From positions 1,457 to 65,456 of the forward strand of contig NZ_RCZP01000022.1 of the NCBI RefSeq assembly GCF_006438825.1: a DNA stretch of 64,000 nt. Reading direction: 5' to 3'. The translations under genes and the position numbers were made by a program. The first letter of the stretch is position 1. Each line of letters starts with the position of its first letter. The notes under the pieces are model-generated. The model was given only the letters and a program-made list of their open reading frames with translations, had not been told where the DNA came from and made no database searches. This document shows positions 54,735 through 63,468 of this stretch, piece after piece. The DNA is from Muricoccus nepalensis. Its GTDB lineage: Bacteria > Pseudomonadota > Alphaproteobacteria > Acetobacterales > Acetobacteraceae.

Positions 54735-55613
54735 ATGGACACGCCGACGCTTCGCCAACTCAGAACCTTCCTGGCTGCCGTGGAGCGGGGCAGCATCACC
54801 GAAGCGGCACGGTCACAGAACCTGACCCAGCCCGCAGCCAGCCAGCAGCTCCGGGAGCTAGAGCGCATTCTCGGCGTGCGCCTGCTGGACCGGGCGGAGG
54901 GGCGGGTCATGGCAACCGCGGCAGGAAACGCCATCCTTGCTCCCGCCCGACGGGCACAAGCGGCGGTTGAGGAACTCGTTAGCGCGGCGGCGACATTCCG
55001 CTCGGGTGAGACCGGCAGGGTACGGCTCGGCACCGGCGCTACCGCCTGCATTCACCTGCTACCGCCAGTGTTGACTGCCGCCAAGGCGCGGATGCCGGGC
55101 CTGGAAATTTTGGTCGCAATCGGCAACACGCCGGACGTCCTGCGCCGGGTTGAGGAGGGCCATCTGGATGCGGGCTTCGTGACCATGCCACGCACCCTGA
55201 GCCGCGCCTTGACCACAGCGACCCGACAGCGCGACGGCTTGGCGGCGCTGGTGCCAGCAGGCAGTCCTGGCGAGGGCGCCCTTACACCCGCGCAGCTCGC
55301 TGCGATGCCACTAATTCTCTACGAGAGTGGCGGTGACACGCGTGGGGTGGTCGATGCCTGGTTCCGCAAGGCCGGGTTGGCACCACGGCCGATCATGGAG
55401 CTCGGCAGCGTCGAGGCGATCAAGGTGCTGGTAGGCAGCGGGCTCGGTGCGTCAGTGTTACCCTGCTTGGCCCTGGGTAGCAGTACGCCCGGTACAGAGC
55501 GACGACCATTGCGGCCCGAGACGTCTCGCGAGCTCGGCCTCGTTCTGCGAAAGGAAAAGGTACGCGACAGAGGGCTGCGGGTTCTGACGGAAGCTTTGGA
55601 AGCTGTCGCCTAA
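54735..55613 (+). CDS. LysR-family regulator (copy 2)
   Basis: A 292-residue paralogue of the regulator at 9917-10795 with about nine substitutions (for example His-to-Asn in SQxLTQ, Ala-to-Val in ILGxRLL). Helix-turn-helix and effector domain are intact. Most nucleotide differences lie after codon 155. The same dyad precedes its start (54712-54732). Confidence 0.9.
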   Translation: MDTPTLRQLRTFLAAVERGSITEAARSQNLTQPAASQQLRELERILGVRLLDRAEGRVMATAAGNAILAPARRAQAAVEELVSAAATFRSGETGRVRLGTGATACIHLLPPVLTAAKARMPGLEILVAIGNTPDVLRRVEEGHLDAGFVTMPRTLSRALTTATRQRDGLAALVPAGSPGEGALTPAQLAAMPLILYESGGDTRGVVDAWFRKAGLAPRPIMELGSVEAIKVLVGSGLGASVLPCLALGSSTPGTERRPLRPETSRELGLVLRKEKVRDRGLRVLTEALEAVA

Positions 55614-55843
55614 CCAATATACTGGGACGCCGAAAGGGAATGCCGGATTGGGATTGGCTACCGACAGGAAGGCACCCTTCGATTATCTTGGACGGCCACG
55701 CAGAATACTCCTCTACCACCGCACACTGGTCCGATGACACCTCCGTCGGCCGCAAGGCTATACATGCGCGGTGGGCGTCATGGCTGGGCGGTGGCGTCGC
55801 CCGTCTACTACGTTCGCTGTACTGGAATTTGGAAGGCCGGGTG

Positions 55844-57823
55844 ATGACGTCTCGGACCGTTAGGGGCTGCTGTCCCTTGGATTGTCAGGACAGCTGCGCC
55901 TGGCTCGCCCACGTCGAGGATGATCGTGTCGTGCGGGTGGTTGGTGCGCCCGACCACCCCATCACGCGCGGTGTTCTTTGCGCCAAGGTCCGAGATTACG
56001 AGACACGACTGGATGCACCCGACCGCTTGCTCCATCCCTTGCTACGTACGGGCACCAAAGGCAGGGGGCTGTTCCAGCGTATCACCTGGGATGAAGCGGT
56101 GTCGCACATTGCAGAGCGGTATGGCGCAATCATCGCTCATCACGGTGCGGAGGCACTGCTGCCGGTGAACTTCGCTGGATCACTCGGTGTCGTTCAGCGG
56201 CGCGCCCTCATGAGGCTTTTCCACGCGCTTGGGGCATCACGCTTCCATGGCAGCGTCTGTGGGCAGTCCGGCAACGCGCTCGCTGCGGAAGGCCACGCCC
56301 TCGGCTTTGACCCCGAGGAGGTGGCCGACAGCCGCCTTGTTTTGCTCTGGGGAACCAACTTGCTCACCACCGCCCCGCATGGCTGGCACTTTATCAAAGC
56401 AGCTCGCGAGCGGCATGGCGCCCGCGTGATCTGCATCGACCCACGTCGCACCCGCACCGCCGCGGCATCGGATGAACACGTCTCCATTCGGCCAGGATCC
56501 GATGCAGTGCTGGCGGCTGGCCTCGCCCATGTAGCCCTACAGGAGGGGTTGGCAGACCTCGGCTGTGCCGGGGCAGCCGCGAGCGATTTCGATGCCTTCT
56601 GTGAACAGATCGCGCCCTGGACACCGGAGCGCGTCGCCCAGCTATGCGGGATTGGGCCGGACACGGTGGTCCGTCTTGCTCGCGAACTCGCAGGGGCGCG
56701 ACCCGCTGTCATCCGGGTGGGCATTGCTCCTCAGCAGACGCAGCATGGAGAAGCCCTCGTGCGGCTACTGTCGGCACTCTCCATTCTGGGCGGACACCCA
56801 ACCCGGCGTGGGGGAGGGCTGCTGATTGAAGCGAGCCCGGACTTCCACGATGCCCGTGTAGCCCGCCCTGACCTGCTGCCAAGTCCCACTCGCAGCTTCG
56901 ACATGGCCCGGCTCGGGGAAACCCTGACCAACGGTGCGCTCTCGCCGCCCATCAAAGGTCTGATGATCTGGGGCACGAACCCCGTCGTCACGCAGCCTGA
57001 CACCGCGCGCGTACGTCAGGGCCTCAGTCGAGAGGATCTGTTCACGGTTGTCATCGAGCACGTTCCCACAGACACGGTGGCATTCGCCGATATTGTTCTG
57101 CCGTCCACCATGCAGCTCGAGCACTTCGATGTGCAGGGGGCCTGGGGTCACCACTACATTTCGGTCAACCACCCCGCTGTCGCGCCTCAAGGTGAAGCGA
57201 AATCACACGGAGAGATCCTGCGCCTTCTTGCTCGGGGAATGGGATTGACGGAGCCCGCCCTGCAGGAGAGCGATGAAGAGATTGCTGAGGCGGCCCTGCC
57301 AGTGGGATTAGAACTCGGAGCGCTGAAGGAGAGGGGATGGATCAAGTGCTCCCCCGTTCGCTCCACGCCTGCTTCTAAGGTGAAGCTGTGCGTGGGCGAC
57401 GGTGTGCTGCTCCCAGCTTCGACGCCTTCGCCTGGGCACCTCCAGCTCCTAACGCCGAAGGGACATTTCTTCCTGAACACGACTTTCGCAGACATGCCGC
57501 GACACCGACACTCGGCCGTACGCCCCACGCTGCAAATGAGCCGTGGGGATGCGGAGGTGCGAGGCCTTACCGACGGGGGCTTGGTCGAGGTGCGCAACAC
57601 CGGAGGAGCTATCTTTGTCCACCTCGCCGTGGTGGACGGAATGCACCCCGGAGTGGTCGCATTACCAGGCAAATGGTGGAATATGTCCACGGCTCGCCTT
57701 GGAAGCGCTGTCAACGACCTGACCCTTCCCGCTTGGTCTCCTGCTGGGCAGCCAGCCTACAATGAGATCTTCGTGGAAGTTGTGTCTCCTCCCCCCATTT
57801 CCTCCTCCATTTCGTTAGAATAA
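55844..57823 (+). CDS. Molybdopterin oxidoreductase (copy 2)
   Basis: A 659-residue paralogue of the enzyme at 11025-12998, roughly nine-tenths identical by eye. ATG 55844 is chosen because it aligns with copy 1 (MTSRTVRGCCPLDC); the frame upstream is open but not coding-like. The iron-sulfur cysteines, HGSVCGQSGNAL and PGKWWNMSTA are all retained, so both copies may be functional. It differs mainly at the C-terminus (VVSPPPISSS). Confidence 0.88.
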   Translation: MTSRTVRGCCPLDCQDSCAWLAHVEDDRVVRVVGAPDHPITRGVLCAKVRDYETRLDAPDRLLHPLLRTGTKGRGLFQRITWDEAVSHIAERYGAIIAHHGAEALLPVNFAGSLGVVQRRALMRLFHALGASRFHGSVCGQSGNALAAEGHALGFDPEEVADSRLVLLWGTNLLTTAPHGWHFIKAARERHGARVICIDPRRTRTAAASDEHVSIRPGSDAVLAAGLAHVALQEGLADLGCAGAAASDFDAFCEQIAPWTPERVAQLCGIGPDTVVRLARELAGARPAVIRVGIAPQQTQHGEALVRLLSALSILGGHPTRRGGGLLIEASPDFHDARVARPDLLPSPTRSFDMARLGETLTNGALSPPIKGLMIWGTNPVVTQPDTARVRQGLSREDLFTVVIEHVPTDTVAFADIVLPSTMQLEHFDVQGAWGHHYISVNHPAVAPQGEAKSHGEILRLLARGMGLTEPALQESDEEIAEAALPVGLELGALKERGWIKCSPVRSTPASKVKLCVGDGVLLPASTPSPGHLQLLTPKGHFFLNTTFADMPRHRHSAVRPTLQMSRGDAEVRGLTDGGLVEVRNTGGAIFVHLAVVDGMHPGVVALPGKWWNMSTARLGSAVNDLTLPAWSPAGQPAYNEIFVEVVSPPPISSSISLE

Positions 57824-58060
57824 CACACTGAATAATCCGAGTTCCTGCAGAGCTAATTTCCTAGTTAGCACCAGACCAGAGCGCGATGGTGCCGCAAGAG
57901 TCTTTGTGTGGCGCCCGCGCAAAGACCCGACGCTACCACCAAGGGGAAGAGATTACCCGGGAGGTAGAGCCGCGTCGTGCGATCTCCATTGAGGGCGTTG
58001 CCCGGGCGGGAGCGGGCTTGGTCCCATACCGGATTTTATGCCGCCCTGATGGGGCGATCG

Positions 58061-59071
58061 TCAGGTTTTCACAGAGATGATGGATACTATTGCCATATCC
58101 TGCGTCGGAGCCATTCCGCTCGTGCCTAGCGTCAGCCCCATGGGCACACGTCTCGTCTCGGTCGGCGTCCATGGCGTGTACTCGATGGCACGGAAGTCGA
58201 GGGTAGTGGGTTCAGCTTGCTCGCGGTGCGCGCGGATGATGTCCTGCTTCATCGTCTCGGTGGCTGGCGCCTCGCCGCGGTCAACAACCTGAAGCACGCC
58301 ACCTGGCCGGAGGACCTTATCGGCCAGCTCGTACACCGCGTTCTGGACGAAGAGGCGATGAGATCCATCGGTCTTAATCCCTGCCGAGGTGACGACGACG
58401 TTGTACTGCCGATACATGTGGACCCCAGTCAGCCAAACGGTGACAGCGTCGAATGGGCCGTCCGCACGCAGTGCCTTCTCGAGGTAGAGATCAGAGCAGA
58501 CATCGGCTTGCAGAAGGGCCACCGGCTCCGGTAACGCTCCTTCGATCGGCACGGCGGCTGAACGGAATCCGTCCGCGTATGGCAGGGTCGTCACACGGCG
58601 CATGGGCGACGGGCAGTCCACCCCGGCCGTCTGGAGCGTGTTCTGTGCTGTCGTGAGGCAGTCCGGGTTCTCGTCGATACCCACAATCCGGAGTCCGGGC
58701 CCGAGTTCCTCAAGCATGGACAGAATGCCGTGACCACTGCCAAACCCGACGTCAAGGACGCGTCTTATGCCGTGCGATCCCAGTTGCCGGGCCATCCAGC
58801 GGTAGTCGCCACGACCATGCTGCAGTTCAGCGGTGACACGCCAGTTGGTGGCATAGACTCGCTGGGCTTCCGCATACTTCCGTTCGACAGGAGCATTGTC
58901 GATCGGGCGATGACAATGCTTGTACTTGCGGCCGCTCTGGCACCAGCAGGGCTCGTTCGGTCCAGGCAGTCTCTGCGAGGGCTGCAATGGGGGCGCTCCA
59001 TTCTCTGGGGGCAGGATAGACTTGCACCGTTCCGTCCATCCGAGGCAAATTATGTCAAGATGTATGTCCAA
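58061..59071 (-). CDS. SEC-C motif methyltransferase
   Basis: A 336-residue protein. The N-terminus has a SEC-C-type zinc motif, PCWCQSGRKYKHCH (near residues 41-54). The rest is a Rossmann SAM-dependent methyltransferase: RRVLDVGFGSGHGILSML (SAM loop), IVGIDENPDCL (acidic residue), FDAVTVWLTGVHMYR and LRPGGVLQVVDRGEA. SEC-C domains dock onto proteins or nucleic acids. The substrate is unknown. The frame is intact. Confidence 0.8.
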   Translation of the reverse strand: MDIHLDIICLGWTERCKSILPPENGAPPLQPSQRLPGPNEPCWCQSGRKYKHCHRPIDNAPVERKYAEAQRVYATNWRVTAELQHGRGDYRWMARQLGSHGIRRVLDVGFGSGHGILSMLEELGPGLRIVGIDENPDCLTTAQNTLQTAGVDCPSPMRRVTTLPYADGFRSAAVPIEGALPEPVALLQADVCSDLYLEKALRADGPFDAVTVWLTGVHMYRQYNVVVTSAGIKTDGSHRLFVQNAVYELADKVLRPGGVLQVVDRGEAPATETMKQDIIRAHREQAEPTTLDFRAIEYTPWTPTETRRVPMGLTLGTSGMAPTQDMAIVSIISVKT

Positions 59072-59339
59072 CTGTTAGAGGCAGTGCCTGCCTATCCTTT
59101 GGCGTGAGCAAGCTAGTGACACAATGTGCAGACCACGACGACATCCGTCAGCGAATCGGTGGCACGTGTCCCCGTCGCCACCCCAACAAGGTCATGCACT
59201 TTGAATACGCGTCCTACGAAATCGGGCGGCATTCTGGGATGATCAAGCCAGTCATTCCCGCAGACACCGCAGACGAGACGGCTGTTCCGGCGGAGGTTCG
59301 CAGTGACCTTCCCCCGCTGCAGTGGACACGGGTTACGGC

Positions 59340-59681
59340 CTAGCAGGCTGCTGAAGAAGTCGGGCGGATGGCTCTGAGGGTGGCTTCGTCGCCGTCCTGG
59401 TACTCGATTTCAATCTGAAGGGAGCCGTCGCCCAGGAGTTCAGCGTAGCCCGAACCCTGGACCTCATCCCCTTCGTCGGAGCCCTTCCAGGTGAAGTCGA
59501 TGTTGTCGAGGCCGTAGCCAATGCGGAGACTTGCCTGCATAGCCCCGAACGTCATCTCGCCCGATCCGTCGGCCTGAACTGTGAGACTGGCGGGTCCGAC
59601 GAGGTCGAGGTAGTCTCTGTCCCACAGGTCGGCTTGGATGATGCGCCAGCGCCCCAGAAGCGGGTTGTTCTTCTCCTTCAC
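59340..59681 (-). CDS. Passenger protein of the IS5-family element
   Basis: A 113-residue protein starting at GTG 59681, overlapping the transposase stop as GTGA. The core, NPLLGRWRIIQADLWDRDYL and GSGEMTFGAMQASLRIGYG, belongs to a conserved hypothetical family that I recall beside transposases in other alphaproteobacteria. The frame runs out through the terminal repeat (TSSAA) and ends in Cys-stop: the final TGC and TAG use the target bases CTAG at 59340-59343. Beta-rich, acidic, no signal peptide. Function unknown. Confidence 0.75.
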   Translation of the reverse strand: MKEKNNPLLGRWRIIQADLWDRDYLDLVGPASLTVQADGSGEMTFGAMQASLRIGYGLDNIDFTWKGSDEGDEVQGSGYAELLGDGSLQIEIEYQDGDEATLRAIRPTSSAAC

Positions 59682-60877
59682 GGAACTGGCTTTGCCAGGA
59701 GGCCAGGCAGCCGGACGAGGTTGTAGGCAGCCACTGTGAGAGTGAAGGTGCAGGCCACGCGGTCGAGGCCGTGGGGTCGGGTCTGACGCAGGCCCGCGCC
59801 CTGTTTGATCCACCCGAAAACTTTTTCGATGCGCTTTCGGATGATTTGGCTGACGCCATAAACCGGATGGCGCGTGGTGCGGCCGTCGACGGCCGAGCGC
59901 CGTCGCTTGCCGGTCTTGGTGATGTGGTCGTTGCGGGCGATGTGCGGCGTGACGCGAAGTGCCCGCAGCCCTTTCACGTGCTCGCGGGCGTCGTAGTTCT
60001 TGTCGGCCCCGAGCGTGATCCGCTGCCGCATCGTCCGACGCATCCGCCCGACCAGTCCAAGGGCCGCCTCGCGTTCGGCGGTGCCACTGGCCCGCGTCAG
60101 GCAGGCCAAGCGAACCAAGCCGGAGCGATTTTCCATCAACACGTGCCCGGAATAGGCCAGCAGACTCGACTGCCCGTCCGACTTGCGGGCGAGCCGTGCA
60201 TCGGGATCAGTCGTGCTGGCATGGGTCTCGTTGCTGCGCCGCTCGCCGCGCCAGTCGGCCTCCGCGTTGCGCCCGTTGCCCATAGGTGGGTCCCGTCCAT
60301 CGCTGGATCCCTCCGCCTTGGGCCGAAAGGACTTCTGACTGGCCCAGGCCTGGATCAGGGTGCCATCTACCGAGAAGTGCTCGTCAGACATCAGCGCTTT
60401 GATCCAGGGCTGAGCCACCACGGCCGCCAGGAAGACCTGTGCCACATCTCCCGCGAGCAGCCGGTCGCGGTTCTTGGAGAAGGTCGAAGTGTCCCAGACG
60501 GGGGCATCCATCGACAGCCCTACGAACCAGCGGAACAGCAGGTTGTAATCCAGCTGCTCCATCAGCTGCCGCTCCGAGCGCACGGAGTAGAAAGCCTGCA
60601 GCAGCAAGGCCCGTATGAGCTTCTCCGGCGCGATCGGGGGGCGACCCAACCGCGCGTACAGCCCGTCCAACTCGCCAGATAGCGCCTCCAGTGCCTCGCC
60701 CACCACCGCCCGGATCATCCGGAGCGGGTGGCCCGCCGGAACGCGCGCCTTGCAACTCACGTAACTGAACAGTCCCTCCGCCTGCTCGTCTGCATCCCGC
60801 ATGATAAACCGCCCCCCTCCAGCAAGCCCGAGGGAATCACGACCAGCACTACATCGCGAGTGTTTTTCAGCAGCTTG
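59344..60877 (-). mobile_element. IS5-family element with passenger gene
   Basis: Terminal repeats CAGGCTGCTGAAGAA (59344-59358) and the complement of CAAGCTGCTGAAAAA (right end, 60863-60877) are flanked by CTAG (59340-59343) and TTAG (60878-60881). Both fit the YTAR target, though they differ at the first base. The element carries a 374-codon transposase gene and a coupled passenger gene between the ends. Confidence 0.8.
59678..60802 (-). CDS. IS5-family transposase
   Basis: A 374-residue transposase with an N-terminal DUF772 region (LIRALLLQAFYSVRSERQLM, LLFRWFVGLSMD) and a DDE core: FSVDGTLIQAWASQKSF, LGADKNYDAREHV and IIRKRIEKVFGWIKQ. The frame is intact. Its stop codon overlaps the start of the passenger gene. 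Confidence 0.9.
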   Translation of the reverse strand: MRDADEQAEGLFSYVSCKARVPAGHPLRMIRAVVGEALEALSGELDGLYARLGRPPIAPEKLIRALLLQAFYSVRSERQLMEQLDYNLLFRWFVGLSMDAPVWDTSTFSKNRDRLLAGDVAQVFLAAVVAQPWIKALMSDEHFSVDGTLIQAWASQKSFRPKAEGSSDGRDPPMGNGRNAEADWRGERRSNETHASTTDPDARLARKSDGQSSLLAYSGHVLMENRSGLVRLACLTRASGTAEREAALGLVGRMRRTMRQRITLGADKNYDAREHVKGLRALRVTPHIARNDHITKTGKRRRSAVDGRTTRHPVYGVSQIIRKRIEKVFGWIKQGAGLRQTRPHGLDRVACTFTLTVAAYNLVRLPGLLAKPVP

Positions 60878-60882
60878 TTAGG

Positions 60883-63468
60883 TTAATGCGTCCAGAGCAG
60901 ATCGCCGACTGTGAAGCGAGATCCAGGCACGTGACGCTGAATGTCGGGGCGATATGCGACGTTAAACCATTCGCCGGAGCCGTCGCGGAACACCATCAGC
61001 GCCGAGCGGTATTCGCGATGCTCCGTCCGCACCTTGTCGGTGTTCTTGGTGGCGAAGAGCCGCCCGTCACGGCCGTCGTCCTTCACCTCCGCCAAGGCGA
61101 CGCTGTTCTTGCTCCGGCGCCGGACGTCTACCCCGATGACGAAGTCGGGGTAGTGCCGGTCCCCGTTGGGCAGGACGATGGAGACAGCCCAGCGGGCCCG
61201 GCTCACATTCCTGAGCCACCATAGCACCGTGCCGCTCTGGTCGTCGTCCAGGAGGCGGGCGAAGGCGAGCTCCTCGTTGTTCAGGTCCGACGGGAAGACG
61301 CCGTAGAGGGACTCCCCAGCCCGCTCCAGGCCGACTGGCCCCTCGTAGACGGACGGTATGTCCTCGTCCTGCCGGATTTCAACCACCTGAGCGAGGCAAG
61401 CGCGGCAAGCCTCGTGGAGCAGGTGCGGCTTCGCCATGGCGATGAGGTCCACGGCCCGGCGTAGCTCCTTGTCGTCGAGCGGGTCCATTCCGGCGTTCTC
61501 CACCTCGGTCTTGAGGCGCTCCGCCAGGGCTGGCTTGAGATCGCGCTCGTCGATGCTCTCGTTGAACCGGAAGGTGAGCTGCGCCTGCTGGGAGATGCGG
61601 AGGGCGGACAGCGGGACCGTTTCCGTGGTCGTGGTCCGGTCCGTGCCGAACACGTCCTGCTCGGTAACGACCACCTTGCCGCGGGTCCGCCTAACGAGGT
61701 TGAGGGTAGAGCTGTCGATCTCGATCCGCTGCGCCATGCAGGCGACCAAGCCGTCCATGCTCCGCGGCATCACCTCGCGCGCCAGCTTCCGGGGGAAGGC
61801 GACGTCCTCGCGAAGAGGGTAGCTCGCCAACGACGGCGGCCTGGCCTGCGGCTCCGCCTTCGGCTGCGGGTGGGCGCCCGTGAAGGGTGGCAGGCGCATC
61901 GAGAGGGGTTCAGTGAGCTCTAGAAGGGGCTGGACGCGCAGGGCCGCGGCTCGGGGGGTCTCCACGACGCCGGGCGCCCGGACCTCGATGGGTTCCGCCG
62001 TCCCTGTCCCAGAGTCGATGAAGTCACTCTCCGGCTCCACAGGGTCCAGGAGCTCTGCAAAGCCCCCCTTCGGATCGAGCAGAACGGCCGTCCTGCTGCC
62101 GAAGTCGATGACGACGGCGTTGCCGGTGACGGTCTCGATGCCGTCCTGGATGGTCTTGATCTCCTCGGCCGCCAACATCATCCCGGGCTGAGCGGCCGGA
62201 TTGGCCAGGAAGACGTATCCGTAGTCCAAGACGCTGGGCAGGACGCGGACTGGCTTCGTGGCGTAGGGGTGCAGGTGCTGCACGCGCTGATGGACCCGCA
62301 TGATGCGGCCGAGGATCTGCAGGCCGAACTCGGTCCCGGTGGTCTGCCTGAGCGAGACCAGCGTCCACGCCCGAGGGGCGTCGAACCCGGTCGCGGCGGA
62401 GACTTTAAAGATCAGGATCTCCTTGGTCTCGTCGTAGGCGAGGGTGTGGAAGAACGGATCGGGCTCGCCCGAGGTGTGCACCGCCACCGCCTGAGGGGCC
62501 ACGCCGTAGGCGGCCAGAAGGTCCTTGACCCGCTGGACAGGGTCTGCCTTCCCCTTCTCCTCGTTGTCCACCTGGATGAGCAGCAACGGGGTGAGCTCGA
62601 TCCCGGCCGCGGCCAACGCGCCCTTGACCCGCCTGTGGCGCTCCAGGCCCGCGAAGATCGCCACCTCCTCCATGTCGAGCAATCGCTCGTCCTTGGAATC
62701 GGGGCGGAAATGCACCGCCTTGATGCCGACCTTGTTGAGGCAGGCTTTAACGACCTCCTCCCGCCCGACCTCGATGCGGTTGACCTCACCGATCTTCGCG
62801 GCCTGCCGGAACCTGTTCAGCTCCTCGTCCTTGGGTGTGGCCGTGAGGAGGACGGTGAAGTCGGGCCGGAGCACGTCGAGATAGAAGGCGGCCGCCTGCT
62901 TGGCGGACGTGCCGAAGTTCACGTGCGCCTCGTCGATGACGGCGCCGACGTGGAAGCTCTCCGCGCGGAGAGCCGCTACCATCAGGTCGATGCCGGGAGC
63001 TTCCTCGCCGTCCACCCGCGCGAGACGAGCGTCCTTGCTGGCGGAGGCGACGCTAGCCCAGGTCATGACGAAGACGTCGCCGTCGCGCGTCCCGCGGACG
63101 ACGCGGTCCGTCCTCACGTCCCGCAGCCTGAGCCCGGAGCACTGCGATGCGAGCGCCTCGCGGGTCTGCGACACTAGGCCGGTGTAAGGCGTGAACCAGA
63201 ACCAGCAGGTCTTCCTCCTCAACCGGCCCTTGGCCGCCTCGAGGGTGCGGCCGACTGTCAGGGTCTTGCCGCTGCCCGTCGGCGCGCGGAGGAGGGTCAC
63301 GCCCTGCGCGAGGGCTATTTGCCGTCGGCGGGGCAGGTCAGCCTCGATCTTGGCGGCTGTGTCCGCGATGACGGCGAGCAGGGCCGCCTGCGCCTTGTCC
63401 TGGAATTCCTTGAGCGGGATCGCTTTCGAGCCGCGGGCCTCGGGCGTGTGCAGAACGGTGGCGCTCAT
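60883..63468 (-). CDS. Type III restriction Res-like helicase-nuclease
   Basis: An 861-residue protein from ATG 63468, overlapping the Mod stop codon (ATGA). The SF2 helicase motifs are present: Walker A APTGSGKT (Lys68), DEAH in VIDEAHVNFG, LLTATP, and QILGRIMRVHQR (motif VI). The C-terminal PD-(D/E)XK site is HYPDFVIGVD plus ALAEVKDDG. This is the layout of type III Res subunits, which translocate and cut DNA after recognition with Mod. An intact IS5-family element lies just downstream. Confidence 0.85.
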   Translation of the reverse strand: MSATVLHTPEARGSKAIPLKEFQDKAQAALLAVIADTAAKIEADLPRRRQIALAQGVTLLRAPTGSGKTLTVGRTLEAAKGRLRRKTCWFWFTPYTGLVSQTREALASQCSGLRLRDVRTDRVVRGTRDGDVFVMTWASVASASKDARLARVDGEEAPGIDLMVAALRAESFHVGAVIDEAHVNFGTSAKQAAAFYLDVLRPDFTVLLTATPKDEELNRFRQAAKIGEVNRIEVGREEVVKACLNKVGIKAVHFRPDSKDERLLDMEEVAIFAGLERHRRVKGALAAAGIELTPLLLIQVDNEEKGKADPVQRVKDLLAAYGVAPQAVAVHTSGEPDPFFHTLAYDETKEILIFKVSAATGFDAPRAWTLVSLRQTTGTEFGLQILGRIMRVHQRVQHLHPYATKPVRVLPSVLDYGYVFLANPAAQPGMMLAAEEIKTIQDGIETVTGNAVVIDFGSRTAVLLDPKGGFAELLDPVEPESDFIDSGTGTAEPIEVRAPGVVETPRAAALRVQPLLELTEPLSMRLPPFTGAHPQPKAEPQARPPSLASYPLREDVAFPRKLAREVMPRSMDGLVACMAQRIEIDSSTLNLVRRTRGKVVVTEQDVFGTDRTTTTETVPLSALRISQQAQLTFRFNESIDERDLKPALAERLKTEVENAGMDPLDDKELRRAVDLIAMAKPHLLHEACRACLAQVVEIRQDEDIPSVYEGPVGLERAGESLYGVFPSDLNNEELAFARLLDDDQSGTVLWWLRNVSRARWAVSIVLPNGDRHYPDFVIGVDVRRRSKNSVALAEVKDDGRDGRLFATKNTDKVRTEHREYRSALMVFRDGSGEWFNVAYRPDIQRHVPGSRFTVGDLLWTH

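Larger units (their letters stand above)
53962..57823 (+). repeat. Direct segmental repeat, copy 2
   Basis: Same orientation and order as 9130-12998 (MFS start, GNAT, lysR, oxidoreductase). Immediately left of it lies the paralogue of the 5359-5595 small gene, so copy 2 looks like copy 1 with the roughly 3.4 kb from 5.7 to 9.1 kb removed. Confidence 0.9.

Noticed and set aside
55640-55843. N-terminal extension of oxidoreductase copy 2
   Set aside because: Copy 1 starts at the equivalent of 55844, and the extra segment has no counterpart in copy 1.
59104-59343. 79-codon plus-strand frame ending at the IS5 target site
   Set aside because: No homology recognised; it lies between the methyltransferase and the IS, and its stop lies in the target CTAG, probably by chance.
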